A DNA stretch of 64,000 nt, from positions 1 through 64,000 of the forward strand of contig JBAOKB010000170.1 in assembly GCA_037044905.1 (NCBI GenBank), written 5' to 3'. This stretch comes from Hortaea werneckii. Taxonomy: Eukaryota; Ascomycota; Dothideomycetes; Mycosphaerellales; Teratosphaeriaceae. The notes beneath the pieces were generated by a model that made no database searches, was not told where the DNA came from, and was given only the letters and a program-made list of their open reading frames with translations. The stretch's first letter is position 1. Every line of letters begins with the position of its first letter. This document shows, piece by piece, positions 51,978 through 63,567 of this stretch. Made by a program: the position numbers and the translations under genes.

Positions 51978-54900
51978 TCACTTTTTCATCTTATCGAAGT
52001 CAGCCTTTAGCGTCAAGAACTCCAGAATCGCGTCCTTGCCACCCCACTTCGCCATCTCCGCCTCATCATCCTTCTTCAAAGCCTGCTTGACGAACTTCGA
52101 GACTCTGCCCAAGTAAGCCGGGGCACTGACTGTCAAGTCCTCATTGGCAAGATACGGGTTCTTCTTCTCGTCGATGAGACACTTGACCCAGCGCACGATC
52201 TGGCTGTTCCTCAGGACATGTCCCCCAAACGCCAAGGTATTTCCCGCCGCTGGAAGACGGAAGACGAAGTGGATGGTGGCTGTCGGGAAGTAGACAGTCT
52301 GGCCAGGACGAAGGATCGCGTATCGCCAGCGACCGTTGTCGACATAGTGATCGGGCGACGCGGCCCAAGCAGCGCGCTGTTCCGCAGTCGGGTTCGAGAG
52401 CCACCCGTAGCCAAAGATGCCTTGGTTGATGGTGATGAATGTGCTGTAGCCGTGGCTGTCCTGGTGCGGCTCCGTCAGAGCACCTGCCTGAGCAACCAAA
52501 GCCCACTTCTCGACTTCCTTCCAGCCAGGATCGTAGCCCTTCCTGCTCGCCGTGTCCCCTCTGTTCGGGAACTTCAATTTGGTAAGCAGCCGGCAGTCTT
52601 CTGAGTTCAAGAAGCTGGGACGGATACCCTCGTCGTAGTGTGTCGCGAGCTCCAACAGGTTCCACGGACTGCCACCACATGGCTTGGCAAAGTGCTCCTT
52701 GACCTTGCCGATGGTAACCCTCTTGATATGTTGGGCACCGTTGGCTACTTTGAGGTCAGGATCCTGAACATGGACCTCCATCTTGTCGTCATACATCTCT
52801 GAAAGGAAGCTATCGACCGTTTGCAAGGGCAGACTTTGCTGTCCGGCTATGAAGATCGGGTTAGGATAGTAAACGTTGGCTCCCAGTTGCTGAGCCGCTT
52901 GTTCGCCATCGACACAGACCAGAGCTTCCCCTTCTTGGAACGGTATGGCATCATCTAGTAGCCTTCTAATCCGGCGGGCTTGTCCGGCTGAGAAGCTTGA
53001 CGAATTCTGTACCCCTTCTACTTGCTGCTTCTAGAAAGACCTTCGTGTTCGAGATGAACTCGTCATCATTCAATGCAAGTGCTTCCTCCCTCGTCAGGGG
53101 GAGCAACGACTGGCGACTTTGCAACGGGCTCCGTGACTTGGTCTTCTTGTGGCTTCCTTGAGCTCCGAAGCGAGCGCGAGGCCTTTTCGGACGAGCTGCC
53201 TGAGTCTCTCTTATCCGCACTGGCAGCGAGCTCAGGCAGAGTCTTACTATTCTTTGTCGCCTTGTACTTGCGGCTGGCAATTAAGTTCTGCACGCGCTTG
53301 CGCTCGCGCTTGTCCCCAATCTTAGTCCAGTCAAGATCTTCGCCAGTCCTGCTGTACTTTGTGATGTTGAGAACGGGCGTTTGTGAAGATTTCCCGACCT
53401 CGGGAAGGTGCAGCTGGCCACTTTGCTTGTGAGAACTGGTTTCTCCATCTTTCTCTATACGGCGGCGATTGTTGGGCTCCTGCTCCGTAGGTCTCGCAGA
53501 CGGGATAGCCACAATCACAGCGACTGATGAAGGGTTTGAAGCCTCCTCGAGAGTCAACCTTCGTAAGGCTGCCGCTTGCGATCTCGACAAGCCTGTAGTA
53601 TCAGGCGAGATGGATACTTCGATGTTCGAAGCCTCGTCTTGGGCAGAAGGGCTCGATTCAGACGTCAAGGTGCCTCGTGCTCGTTGTGCATCTTCAGCGC
53701 GCCCAGCATTGCCAGTGGTCCCGTACTTCAAGATATCGTTCGAGCTGGAGTCAGCTCCATTCCCAGAACCGACTTGGCGTTCTCTCCTCCTGACTCTGAT
53801 ACTCGGACTCGGCATGAGCTGAATTTCTTCTGGTAGGTTCTCAGTCGCCTTTGAGGTAGGCTCCCTGGCAGCTGGCAAGATACTGTTTTGGTTTGGTGCC
53901 TTGCCCGAACCAGACTCGGCTCCGATGGAAGATTGAAAGGGCCCAGATTCAGCCTCAGGTTGATGAGCCAGCTCAAGTGGTTGGCGCTGAGGTGTGGGTG
54001 GGACGATTGACTGCTCCTGGTGTGAAGGCTGAGCTGAGGAATCGCATCTCGAAGTCTTCTCCATCTCCGCTACTGACTGCGTTGCTGGGTGGGACGTGGA
54101 TGCTGGCTGCTGCGTACTTCTGCTCTTCACACGTTGGGACCGTGAAGCGATCGCTCTCTTACTCTGCGACAGCTGACCTACCGGAGTGAATTGGTTGTTG
54201 GATTTCCGACGAGGCACTGCTTCGTTCACATCGAGTTGCTGACTAGCTTTCCTCTTGACCCTCTTGAGTGACTCCTTGATTGGTTCGGAGATTGTTCAAT
54301 CTGCGACTCCAGTACGTGCACCTGTTCAAGCAGCTGGTTCGAGTGCCGCTTTGGTTGAGGCGCCTGAAGCGCAGGAAAAGGTTGCATGAGCTCGGAGCTT
54401 GGCGCGAGAGGGCTGTACTCAATCATTGTGTTAGATCGTTCTGATTGCTGACCGTGGGAGACTTCGACTCCGCCGTGGGGTGCGACGACGGCGGGGAACT
54501 GCGCAAGGTCTTTCATTCGTTCCTGTGAAGGTCCAGCAAATGGCTGTATAGCGACGGCATGACTGGGCGTAGAAGTGGCATCGTACTGTGGATGCGGCGG
54601 AAGGAATGAGTGTGGACGAGAAGCCATCATGGCGTGATGAGGTCCGAAAGGTGGCGCATGGAAGCCCATCGGCATCTGCATGATGTTCGGTGGCAAATTC
54701 GGATATATATCTTGATGCGGTATTGATATATGCTGGAACTGCGGCGCAGGGTTGAATGGCACGGGACCGCTATACTGCGGATGGGCTGGCGCGTACATCG
54801 TGTTCGAGGACCGTCTGCTCTTGACCCGCTCGGCGATAGTAGCGCTTGCGGTAGAACTGGCGGTCGTCTTGTCTGCTTGAGCCTGCTCGTCGCGAGTAGA

Positions 54901-55182
54901 AGGCGCCTGCTCTGTGGCTTGCGCTTCGCTCCTGGCCTCTGCTTGCCGCGTTACTTCGGCGTCATCAGGTCGAAGAGAGGCTCGTCTGGCTTTAGTAGCT
55001 GCGTTGGCCACCAAAATTGTTTGGGCAGCAGTTTCACTGGGTCTTGGAGAAGGCGCGACGTTCTCTTTGTCTTGCTTCCTGTTTGCTGTTTCCGCAACGT
55101 TGATGGATGCAGGCTTGTTTCCTCTTCTGTACGGAGAAAGCTCGAGTGCGACGAAATCGCCGACGGACTGACGGGTTCTCAT
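51978..55182 (-). CDS. JmjC-like (cupin) protein with long disordered N-terminus; three frame breaks
   Basis: Large nuclear-looking protein with a JmjC/cupin fold near the C-terminus. The start MRTRQSVGDFVALELSP is at 55182. A Pro/Gln/Ser-rich region follows (to about residue 290), then a coiled-coil/basic part (LLEQVHVLESQIE, KRVKRKASQQ) and a Lys/Ser-rich region. The folded part begins LTREEALALNDDEF, then RRLLDDAIPFQEGEALVCVDG, and VAQAGALTEPHQDSHGYST holds the HxD iron site, with a distal His in FPTATIHFVFRL. The frame changes at about 54285-54325 (one base missing), in the G5 run at 53097-53101 (one extra) and at about 52969-52979 (one extra). With these three corrections the gene is one exon of 1067 residues. 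The sequence on both sides of each break looks coding, so I treat it as one gene. Confidence 0.7.
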
Positions 55183-55805
55183 CTTGGCGGTGCTGACAAT
55201 TGAAAGCAAGTCTCAGGGTCGTGTTTCGGGATGTTTTGAGCAGCTGCAAAGCTAGGTCGATGGGGTAGTCGCGCTGTTGACGAACGGTTGTTGTGAAAGT
55301 TGACTGACACAGAACAGGCTACTGCAAGGATCATGCAGTTGATGCAGATGCGCGTGAACGTGCATACAATGAAGCACTGCCGGGTGCACACCTAGACATG
55401 CATCATGTGCACGGAAGCAAAGAAATGTGAAAGCTAAAGTATGTAGGTGTTGGTCGAAAAAGTGACGCGCTCGGGGTCAGCTTTCGAAACAGATGCACTT
55501 ACCACCCCAAAATCCGCACCTTCTCTGTACGGCAAACGTGGGGCCAATCACATGGAGACGTGGCGAATGATGGATACGCCGGCCGGCCTTGTCCCCGAAC
55601 CAGACGCTCGGATCCGAACTGGCCAGCTGCTCGCCGCAACTTGTGAATACAACGGGTGTGTCAATATTCAACGAAGGCACGAGTGACTAGCCCCTTGATA
55701 AGGATCTCGCTTCAAATGATGCTTGATCGCTTGAAAATCAGCTTGCAACATATTGATATTGGGTATCTTACTAAAGTAAATATCGTTTCCCACCATGCTG
55801 TAAGA
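55183..55805. other. Promoter of the JmjC-like gene and 3' flank of ORC2
   Basis: About 620 nt with no supported gene; both neighbours are on the minus strand. Confidence 0.45.
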
Positions 55806-57597
55806 CTATACCAACTCCTCAAGTATCCCTTCCAGCTCCTCCCTCCTGAACGGAACAATCAGCCTCTCCGTCCCCACCGCATCCTTCTTGCTCTCAATCA
55901 TCTGATGGTCGTGAAACTCCTTGAGCAGCGTCCGGAAATTGAGCTCGCTCGAACACACAAACTCTTCTACAGCCTTGTGGTACAACGTCCTGTACTCGAC
56001 GCCCTCTGGACCAGTGACGACAGGCTTAGGGATAGGTCTAGGCTTTTCGGCCTTCTTAGGTGGACGACCGCGGCCGCGTCGTGATGGCGTGGCTTGTTCA
56101 TTTGCGGCATCTTCCTCGTCAGAAGCCCCAAGAATGCCTTCTGCGTCTGAGTCCAGCCCGTCTCCAGCAGTGGCACCTAACGTAGCGTCGCCTTCGCTGT
56201 CCGCTAGAGCTAGCTGCTCTGCGACCAAGATCCTGAATAAGTTCCGTGCGTTTTCGGGCAAGCTCTTGAGCACGTAGCCTACACCGTCTTTGCCACCTAG
56301 TCGTCTGCCGCTGCGTCCAAGGAGGGCGTTCACTTCTTCCACAACATCTAGCTCTGCGCGGTACGGCTGGAAGGTCGTAGTATCATGGTAGACGAATCGT
56401 AGCTGACGGGTCAGCGTGTTATCCCACATGAGCGGAAAGTGTGGTGTGTCGCACGAAGCCAGTAGGTTGATGCTTGGACTTGCAGCGATGCGGGCTATAG
56501 TAGCCTGAGTCGTGGGTTTGCGGAGATTGACATGATCCAGGGAATGAATGATCAGAAGCACTGGGTCTTTGGGTGGTGTAATCGAAAGGGCTGCCAGCAA
56601 CGCTTCCTCCATCCCAGCCGGCTGCGCAGGCAGTTTGGTACCCTTAGGCATGACCACGCTTCCGACCGCAGATAGCACATCGCGTACGGTTAATCCAGGT
56701 GCGTACCCGTTTACCACGACGATCTTCGGCTTCCTGCTCTCCTCTGCCTGAGCGTGTGTGTGCTCGGCAAAGTCCATCATCAAGTCCCTCTTGCTTCCAT
56801 ACCCATACAGACAGATATTGTATCCCTCGGACAGCTCAAATAGCCACTGGTCAAATCCGCGCTCGTGCAACTGTTGCAGGCGCTTGATGTCCGACTCATG
56901 TGGATCCTTATACGTGCTTGCTTGGTGGTAATAGTCCTCATGGTTCAGCAGTATGTGTGAAGGTAATGTGTTAGCGCTTGTCTTGTTTCCCCCTGCGCGG
57001 TTCTGAAAGAAGAAGAGTTCATGAGGCGGCAGGTCAGGAGGCGGCGACGGTGTCCGCTCTTTTCTCTTGCCCTTGGGCCTTCCCCGTGCTTTCCCTTTCT
57101 TCGAAGGCGTGTCCGGGGCCGAAGAGGGCTCGACGACCTCAATGTCTTCTCCTTCCGCATCTGAGTTCTCTCCCAGGATGGCTGCTGCAATCGCTTCGTC
57201 CTGCACATCCTCCTCCTCGCTTTCTTCGGTGCCTGCTATCTGCTTCTGCAAGGTTTGCTGGCTTTTCTTACGTGCTGAGCGGTCATTGCGATTCGCTGTT
57301 GGGGTCTCTTCGCCTTGAGGAATGAACTCGGTCTTCGGGCTTGGCAGGAGTTGAGAATAGCACTTTTCGTAAAGACTTCGGAGTCGGCTCTGTCGGTGCT
57401 ATACCGTTCGCTTTTGTCGGAGTGCCTCGTAAGATGCCTTTGCGACCTGATGGGGTCTCTGCTTGTCTGGCAGGACTAGAGTCCACAACATCTTTCTCAG
57501 TACCGCCTCGTCTCGTCTTCCTGGGCGTAGTGTCATCGCCTTCTACGGTATCCTCTGCTCGTCTCTTGTCATAGCTAACCCAAGAAGACGTTGTCAA
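55806..57597 (-). CDS. orc2: Origin recognition complex subunit 2, one frame break, 5' end unresolved
   Basis: Subunit of ORC, which marks replication origins; essential in fungi. The long frame (55806-57251 and upstream) carries LPPHELFFFQNRAGGNKTSANTL, HERGFDQWLFELSEGYNICLYGYGSKRDLM (the ORC2 AAA+-like core), VVVNGYAPGLTVRDVL, LLIIHSLDHVNLR, ASCDTPHFPLMWD and the C-terminal winged helix ending RREELEGILEELV. The N-terminal part, in another frame (57283-57597), has TPRKTRRGG and SGRKGILRGTPTKA, then SLRKVLFSTPAK, usual before DRSARKKS in fungal ORC2. The frames join if one base is removed near the GGG at 57337-57339. No ATG opens the 5' part; an upstream exon is likely (a TTAG acceptor precedes it at about 57563). 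Confidence 0.88.
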
Positions 57598-58413
57598 AGT
57601 GCATCAAACATTATACATCTCTACTATGTACCTCCTACTGGCGAGTTTGAGACTACCAGCGGGGAGGACGCGCTTGGACGCGCCGCAAGCCGAACCCATC
57701 TCGGCATCTCCCGCTGCAGCAGGTCCACCCTTATCAACATTCACTTCTCACTTCGTTCCTTCCTCTTTCAAACCCGAGCTATCGAATGCTGGTTTCGAAT
57801 ATGCCCTTGCTTTACTACAGCCACAAGTCCACTTTGATTTGACACCAGAGCGCTCAAGACGTGAGACCGCTAGAACAAGCTCAGGATCGAGGGCGGCTAT
57901 TATGTAACAGTTTGAAATACTAACTCAGTACCCCTCGCGCCAGATCCCGCAAAACTTCCGCGCAAGTATAGACCCATGGTGAGAATGACACTACTGACGG
58001 TGAGAGCGACGTAAGGAAATCGATCTGTATGCACCGTAATCATTGGGCCGGCACTGAGAATATGTAATGCTCCTTTGAGCGCATCGAGCCGAATGCCCAA
58101 AGACACAAGAAAAGCAAAGGAAAGAAAACCCAGTGCATTTGAGAGTTCGGCATTCCGAGGAAATGCTCTCGGCAGGCATAGCGAGTGACGCCAGCGGAGC
58201 TGAGACCTTTCGCGATGGGCGATCACAAGCACGACCTCTGCCGGTCTAGCGGAGGCGTAGTAATCACTCTAGGTAGGTAAGGGTGTCTGACTTGACAAAT
58301 ATTTCCATTTTTCACCACTTCTTTATTGTCTCTCACAAAAGGACTTCCCGTTGCGTCTTCCACGGTTGCTGGTAGCGCGCAGCGTTTTTTGGGGAGGGGC
58401 GAAACAGACCAGC
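57598..58413. other. Divergent region, ORC2 / HPP protein
   Basis: About 800 nt. It probably includes the missing first exon of ORC2 on the minus strand (not placed) and the promoter of the HPP gene. CTAGGTAGGTA lies at about 58269-58279. Confidence 0.4.
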
Positions 58414-59410
58414 ATGTCCGCACCAAAGAGCCTAAAGGACCATGTCCTGAACCCGAATATCGACTACTGGATCAATCCATGGATACCGCACAATCGGCTA
58501 ACGAGACTACCGAAACCCATCACGCATTTCCTAGGAGTCCGCCAACAGCCCCATGTCGAGCCACCGGCGATCGTACAATGGGCACTCATGGTTCTCTCGA
58601 CAGTCGCAGGACTATGCCTAGTAGGAGGCGTCTACAACCACGCCTCAGGGCTAGACTATCTCCATCCGCCGGTCATGATAGCCTCGCTCGGCGCCAGCGC
58701 TGTGCTAGACTATAACGCCATCCGCTCGCCTCTCGCCCAGCCGCGCAACGCGGTCATAGGCCACACGCTAAGTGCGATTGTCGGGGTTGCCATCTCGAAG
58801 CTGTTCCAACTCGCGCCGGAGCCGTTCTTCGACGACTACAGCTGGGTCGCTGGTGCGGTTGCATGCGCATGCGCAAGTCTCGTTATGAGTATGACGGGGA
58901 CTGTGCACCCGCCTGGTGGCGCTACGGCGATCCTGGCCTGCACGAGTAAGGACGTGTTGCCATCCGGCTGGGCTTTTGCAATGTTTGTGCTGGTTGGGAG
59001 CTTGCTTATGCTTGGCGTGGCTCTGCTCTTCAACAACACGCTACGGCAGTATCCAGTCTATTGGTGGACGCCTGAAGAGGTTGGTCGCCAGCTGCGGAGG
59101 AACCGCAAAGGGGATTCTGCGGAGGCGGTGGAAGACGAGAACCGAGTTGAGAAGCAAAGCTCTAGAGACAGGTAAGTGACCAGAAGCAAAGACCGCTGTA
59201 ACCTAATGGTTTCATCTAACATATCAAAGCGACGCCACCCTCCGCCAAGAGCTTAGCAACCAGATTGAATTTGTGGATGGCTCCGAAGAGCTACTAATGA
59301 CGCCGTACAAGCTGCGCATACCTTCACATATCGAGCTGGCAGACGACGAAGTCAGCCTGCTGAACAAGCTTCAGCAGCGATTGCAAGCAAGGAACGAAGT
59401 GGGCACCTAA
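58414..59410 (+). CDS. HPP-family integral membrane protein
   Basis: Membrane protein of the HPP family (some bacterial and plastid members carry nitrite; the substrate in fungi is unknown). Exons are 58414-59171 and 59230-59410, with an intron of 58 nt (59172-59229); 312 residues. The start is MSAPKSLKDHVLNPNIDYWI. Four membrane helices include WALMVLSTVAGLCLVGGVY, then LHPPVMIASLGASAVLDYNA, the HPP signature, with RSPLAQPRNAVIGHTLSAIVGVAIS, and SMTGTVHPPGGATAILA, a second His-Pro-Pro. WAFAMFVLVGSLLMLGVALL is the last helix. The C-terminal tail is soluble, charged and ends in a coiled-coil-like helix (SLLNKLQQRLQARNE). Convergent with Pet127. Confidence 0.92.
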
Positions 59411-59591
59411 GGTTTATGGCAATGTAGTAGTATTTATACAGCAGCAGCAAGAAGCCACTAATTATCGTACCGAAATCTCCCCACCAACGCCTTGCTATGC
59501 CCCTGCTATGCTTTATGAAGATCCAGAACCTAATGTTACAAATCCTGCCAGACGACCATCACCGGTTGCGTCAATCCACTGACGGCGCCGT

Positions 59592-62500
59592 CTACCACAG
59601 CCTCCCGTATAGCCAATTCAAGTAAGTGTCCGTGTCCTTTACTTGCTCAGCATCAGGATCACTTGCGACTGCACCACCCGAATCCGCCGACCCGCCTTTC
59701 GTGATCGGCGAGCCAAGCACGACCTTCTCCTTCCCACCTCTCCATCTTATCCAACTTTCCTCTAAACTCCCTGCCTCTTTCACTCATTTCCCTCAGCATA
59801 CGAATATACCGCGACTCCTTCTTCTCGCCCAGAGGCCTCCTCCCCTTCATCTCCATCCGGATACTTCGCGTGTGTCCTCCTGCGCCTGGTCTTGCAGTCT
59901 TCATACCGTGCCCACTTCTCCGCCAGGGGCATCTTGGCTTCTTTCAGGATGTACTGGATTTCCCAGCTGTCGGAGGGGTGAAGGCGTCGCACTGTATTGT
60001 CTTCGGGATGCACACCGTTGACCCAGTTTTGGCAGATGAGGGTCGCGGCAAAGAGTGGCTTGAGGTTTTCCTCGGACCCACCGAGCTTTTCGTTGAAGAA
60101 GGCGGGGTCAGCCGAGGAGGATGTAGAATTGTAGGTCTGCTTTGGTGTCTCATCGCTTTCAGACGCTATGTCTCGCTCCTTCTTTTCTGCGGCGTCTGTA
60201 TTGGCGCTGGCGGAAGCGTCGTTACCTTCCTTCTCCTCCTTCTCGATGCCCATGACCTTCTGTTCAAAATCGGACACTCTTTCTTTAGATGTGTTCTGAA
60301 TCTGATCTATCTCGTGTTCTTCCATCGGTTCAGCAAAGACCCACATCATCGTCATTGGATCCTCCGTGGTCTCAAAGTGGAGTCGCAAGCTCTTCCCTGG
60401 GAAGGCGTCCGTGGCTTTCTGAAGCACTTCGTCCATCATACGCACACTTGCCTTGAACTCCTGGTCGCCCAAGCATCTTTCGACCTGACCGTGTATCGCT
60501 CTGTCCATTTCGGAAATAGGTAGGTACTGGAAGCCAAATATCCGTTCGATGTTGTGATAGGCTACAAAAATGCCATCCATGCGACCCATACGAGCTTGCA
60601 GCATGTACTTCAACATGGTAGAGCGAATCATGTCGTAGTATTCGCGTTCGTAGGACTCAAAGTTCCCTTGCAGAGTATGGATCTCGTACCCAAGCATCTT
60701 GCCGTAATCTTCGGCGTCCATGCGGATGGACACGACAGCACGAGTCTTCAGATCAAATGTGCCTTGACCAGGAAGACGAGAATCGTAAGCATCCAACTGA
60801 GAACGCATAAGGAAGTTTCCCATGGTCGTATATTCGTAACTCTCCGCCACATCTTTCTCGGCATCTAGAATGGGATTTTCGCTGCCTTTGCGGTAGCGCT
60901 CGTACTGCTCTTTCGGCAATGTGAGTAGCTTCTCCATTGATTTACCCAGCATCATCAAGACATTCGGGTTATCGTGCTCTTTGTCAGCGTCGATGGCATA
61001 GGTGCCATTTTTGTGGCGCAGAAAGATAGCATTGGGCGCCCTATTGATATTAGTGAACCTGGCAGTTTCCGCCCCGAAACCGCGAGATAGCATGTTGAGA
61101 TTTAACTCTCTCCAATTGGATATCAAGAAGTGAAAGTGGGCCAGTGTGCCTGTCATGGAAGAAGTAGAGCCGATAAACTTGCTTCCATGCTGCTTCGCCA
61201 AGGATGATAGCGCTTCGTCTTGGCTGGATGTCTTGTATTCCGATAAAGCATTGAAATCGAACTCTGTGATTGGCATGACCTTCTGGAGATAGGGATCAAA
61301 ATTGTAAACGCGCGAGTGCGCATCCTGGAGCTGGTAGACGCCCTGGTTGAAAAGAGCACGGTCAAGTCCATACTGCAACGGTAGGACAGGCGGCTGCTCG
61401 ATGTTCAACGCATTCACAACCAATTCACTCGCGTTCAGAGAGTTGATATCGGTGCTTTCAATCTTCGTAGGCGCTGCTGGTGGAAGTGTGGATTGTAACG
61501 GTTCGCTTTCCTGATGCTGTTCCGTGACTTCACCCACAGCCGTTGAGTCGTCAGGCGTATGACTCGGCTCTTGCGCGGGCTTTTCATTCGCCTCTTGTGA
61601 AGGCTTGTTGTCCGGGTTCTGCGTCTGCGATTTTTGCGCTGCTTGCAATTGTCGAGCCTTTCTGGCTTCTTTCTGCGCTTCTCTCCGCGCTTTTTTTCGG
61701 GCTCGTAATTTGTCTAATTTTGTTTCTTGGCTTCGAGAAGTCGGCTGGCTCTCACGACCCTCATCCTCTGGACCTTCATCAGAGGGCTCGTGTACTGCTT
61801 TAGCATGCGTCTCGTCTTGGACTTCGGACACATTCTCATGTTGTTCGGGACGCTCTTCTCGAAGCTGCCCTGCAGGTTCTTCCACACGCGACGCCAGATT
61901 CTTCTTGAGCTCCTCGAAACCACTAGACAGAAACTTCGAGATACGCGAGTTTGCGTCCTTTCGCTGTTCAAGGTGTGACCTCTGAGCTTCAGGGTCTGTC
62001 TCTGTCTCAGCGGCAATTTTGGCGTTAAGTTCTCCTCCCCAAGCCCTTGTTGCACCTGCTGTATTGACCAAAGGCTCTGGCGAACGCTTATCAGCTGCTC
62101 GCAATGACTCAAAGTCAATACTTTTAAAAGCGCTGTTTCCTGCAGAGCCACCACCCCATTGCGGACGGAGTTTGGTTTCTTGCACCTTTTGCCACAGCGA
62201 CTTCGGCCTGGGCTCTCGCCCAATGGACAGTGGGCGCTGTGCTCCGAGCAGTGTGTCTTCCGGTTCATCTTCTCGAGAATCAGATGGCCGTTGGTCTGAA
62301 GCCTTGTCTGCTCGCCGTATCGGCTTTAATTGAGATGATACCTGGCCAGGGGGTACATAGATTTCATCTGTGCCGGGCGTGTGAGAAAACACAGGCCTTT
62401 CTATAGGCTTTAATGGAGACTCTTCTGATGGGACCTCGGGGACGGTGCTCGTTGCTGAGCTATCGCCTGCGCCTCTATCTTGACCATCTATTGCTTCTAG

Positions 62501-62971
62501 ATTGTTGCTTGCCATTGCATCCTCATCAGACCCGGGGACTTCGTTTCGCAGCTCCGCCACAATCTTGTCGAACTTGGCACCTCGTTGGTCCGCCTGCTCG
62601 ACGCCATCACCTTCCAGAGATGCTACATCCTGCGGTGACTGCACTCTCTGACCAAGAGATGATTTCAGCGCTTGGAAATTTGCGGTGCCATCTTCAGCCT
62701 GTCCTTCCTGTATCCTGTCTTTCGTCGTTTGGGATTTCGCGGCATCTTCATTCGCTTTTCGCACTTTCGCCGGTTTCGTGTGGCTACCGTATTCCTCGAC
62801 AATGTCGTTGAGCGGGTTGTCGAGCAAGTCGTCATCTATTGCATCTGTTTCTCGTGCGTCGATGGACTTCCTGGGAGCTCGCGAGGCGACCAGACCTCGA
62901 TGATGCCGGCAGCTGCGGCAGACATAGCCTGATTGGCCCCATGATCGATGGCGGAGGAGAGCGCGGTACAT
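59592..62971 (-). CDS. Mitochondrial RNA-processing protein Pet127, two 3' frame breaks
   Basis: Pet127 acts in 5' processing and turnover of mitochondrial RNA at the inner membrane. The first ATG, at 62971, gives MYRALLRHRSWGQSGYVCRSC, a good mitochondrial presequence; the upstream in-frame GTG at 63019 is not used. A long charged, low-complexity region (to about 540) precedes the conserved domain: LPLQYGLDRALFNQGVYQLQD, NFDPYLQKVMPITEFDFNAL, TSSMTGTLAHFHFLISNWRE, YTTMGNFLMRSQLDAYDSRLP, FDLKTRAVVSIRMDAEDY and IFVAYHNIERIFGFQY. This domain is nuclease-like (PD-D/E-XK type). The original frame ends at 59780, but SRYIRMLREMSERGREF and then DTDTYLNWLYGRLW (stop at 59592) follow in the two other frames. 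Removing one base at the C4 run 59842-59845 and one at CCC 59733-59735 joins them into 1125 residues. Confidence 0.9.
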
Positions 62972-63567
62972 GAGAGCACTCCGGACACGCCCGACAAGAG
63001 AGTGAATATCAGCGACCACCTTCTATCTCCATCCAGACTCCCCAGAGTCGAGGGCCTACGTCGGGATGAAGCCTTGGCCCGCGGGCAATTGCCGGCATGA
63101 TTGGCTCGACACAGCGGGAGCTAGTGGATGTGAGAGATACCTGAAGCTCCGCCGACACCGATCACTGCGATGTACTATGTACTCTTGCCCACCTTATCCT
63201 TTGAGCTCATCATACAACGTTTGAGAGCTAAAACATTAATCATGATCATAGGCCATCTGTGCTACGATACTTGATTCACTTCGGCTTCCATGGCAACTTT
63301 ACTATGTATTGGTATTGGTATGGTGACTAAGCTCAATTCTCCGGCTTGGACTGGGGTTTGAATTTGGCTATCTGAGTTCTCATAGGAGGTAGCACGACCG
63401 CCTCTCTCCTTACGATGGGGTTATACATGGCCTCTTTGCTGATCCGATGATACGAAGCGTTTCGCTGCCTGAAGCAAAGATGCTGCTTTGCCTAATGCTA
63501 GTGCTTCGATACCGGTAACACAGCTCGTAGACCCGTAGAAGCATAGGTTCCTTCCACCTTGAGCACA
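62972..63567. other. Promoter region of Pet127
   Basis: About 600 nt without a supported gene, between the Pet127 start and the 3' end of the partial gene; both are on the minus strand. Confidence 0.5.

Noticed and set aside
4174..59845. Programmed +1 ribosomal frameshifting as a common cause of the breaks
   Set aside because: Three of nine breaks go the other way, no shared slippery sequence is seen, and unrelated genes are involved.
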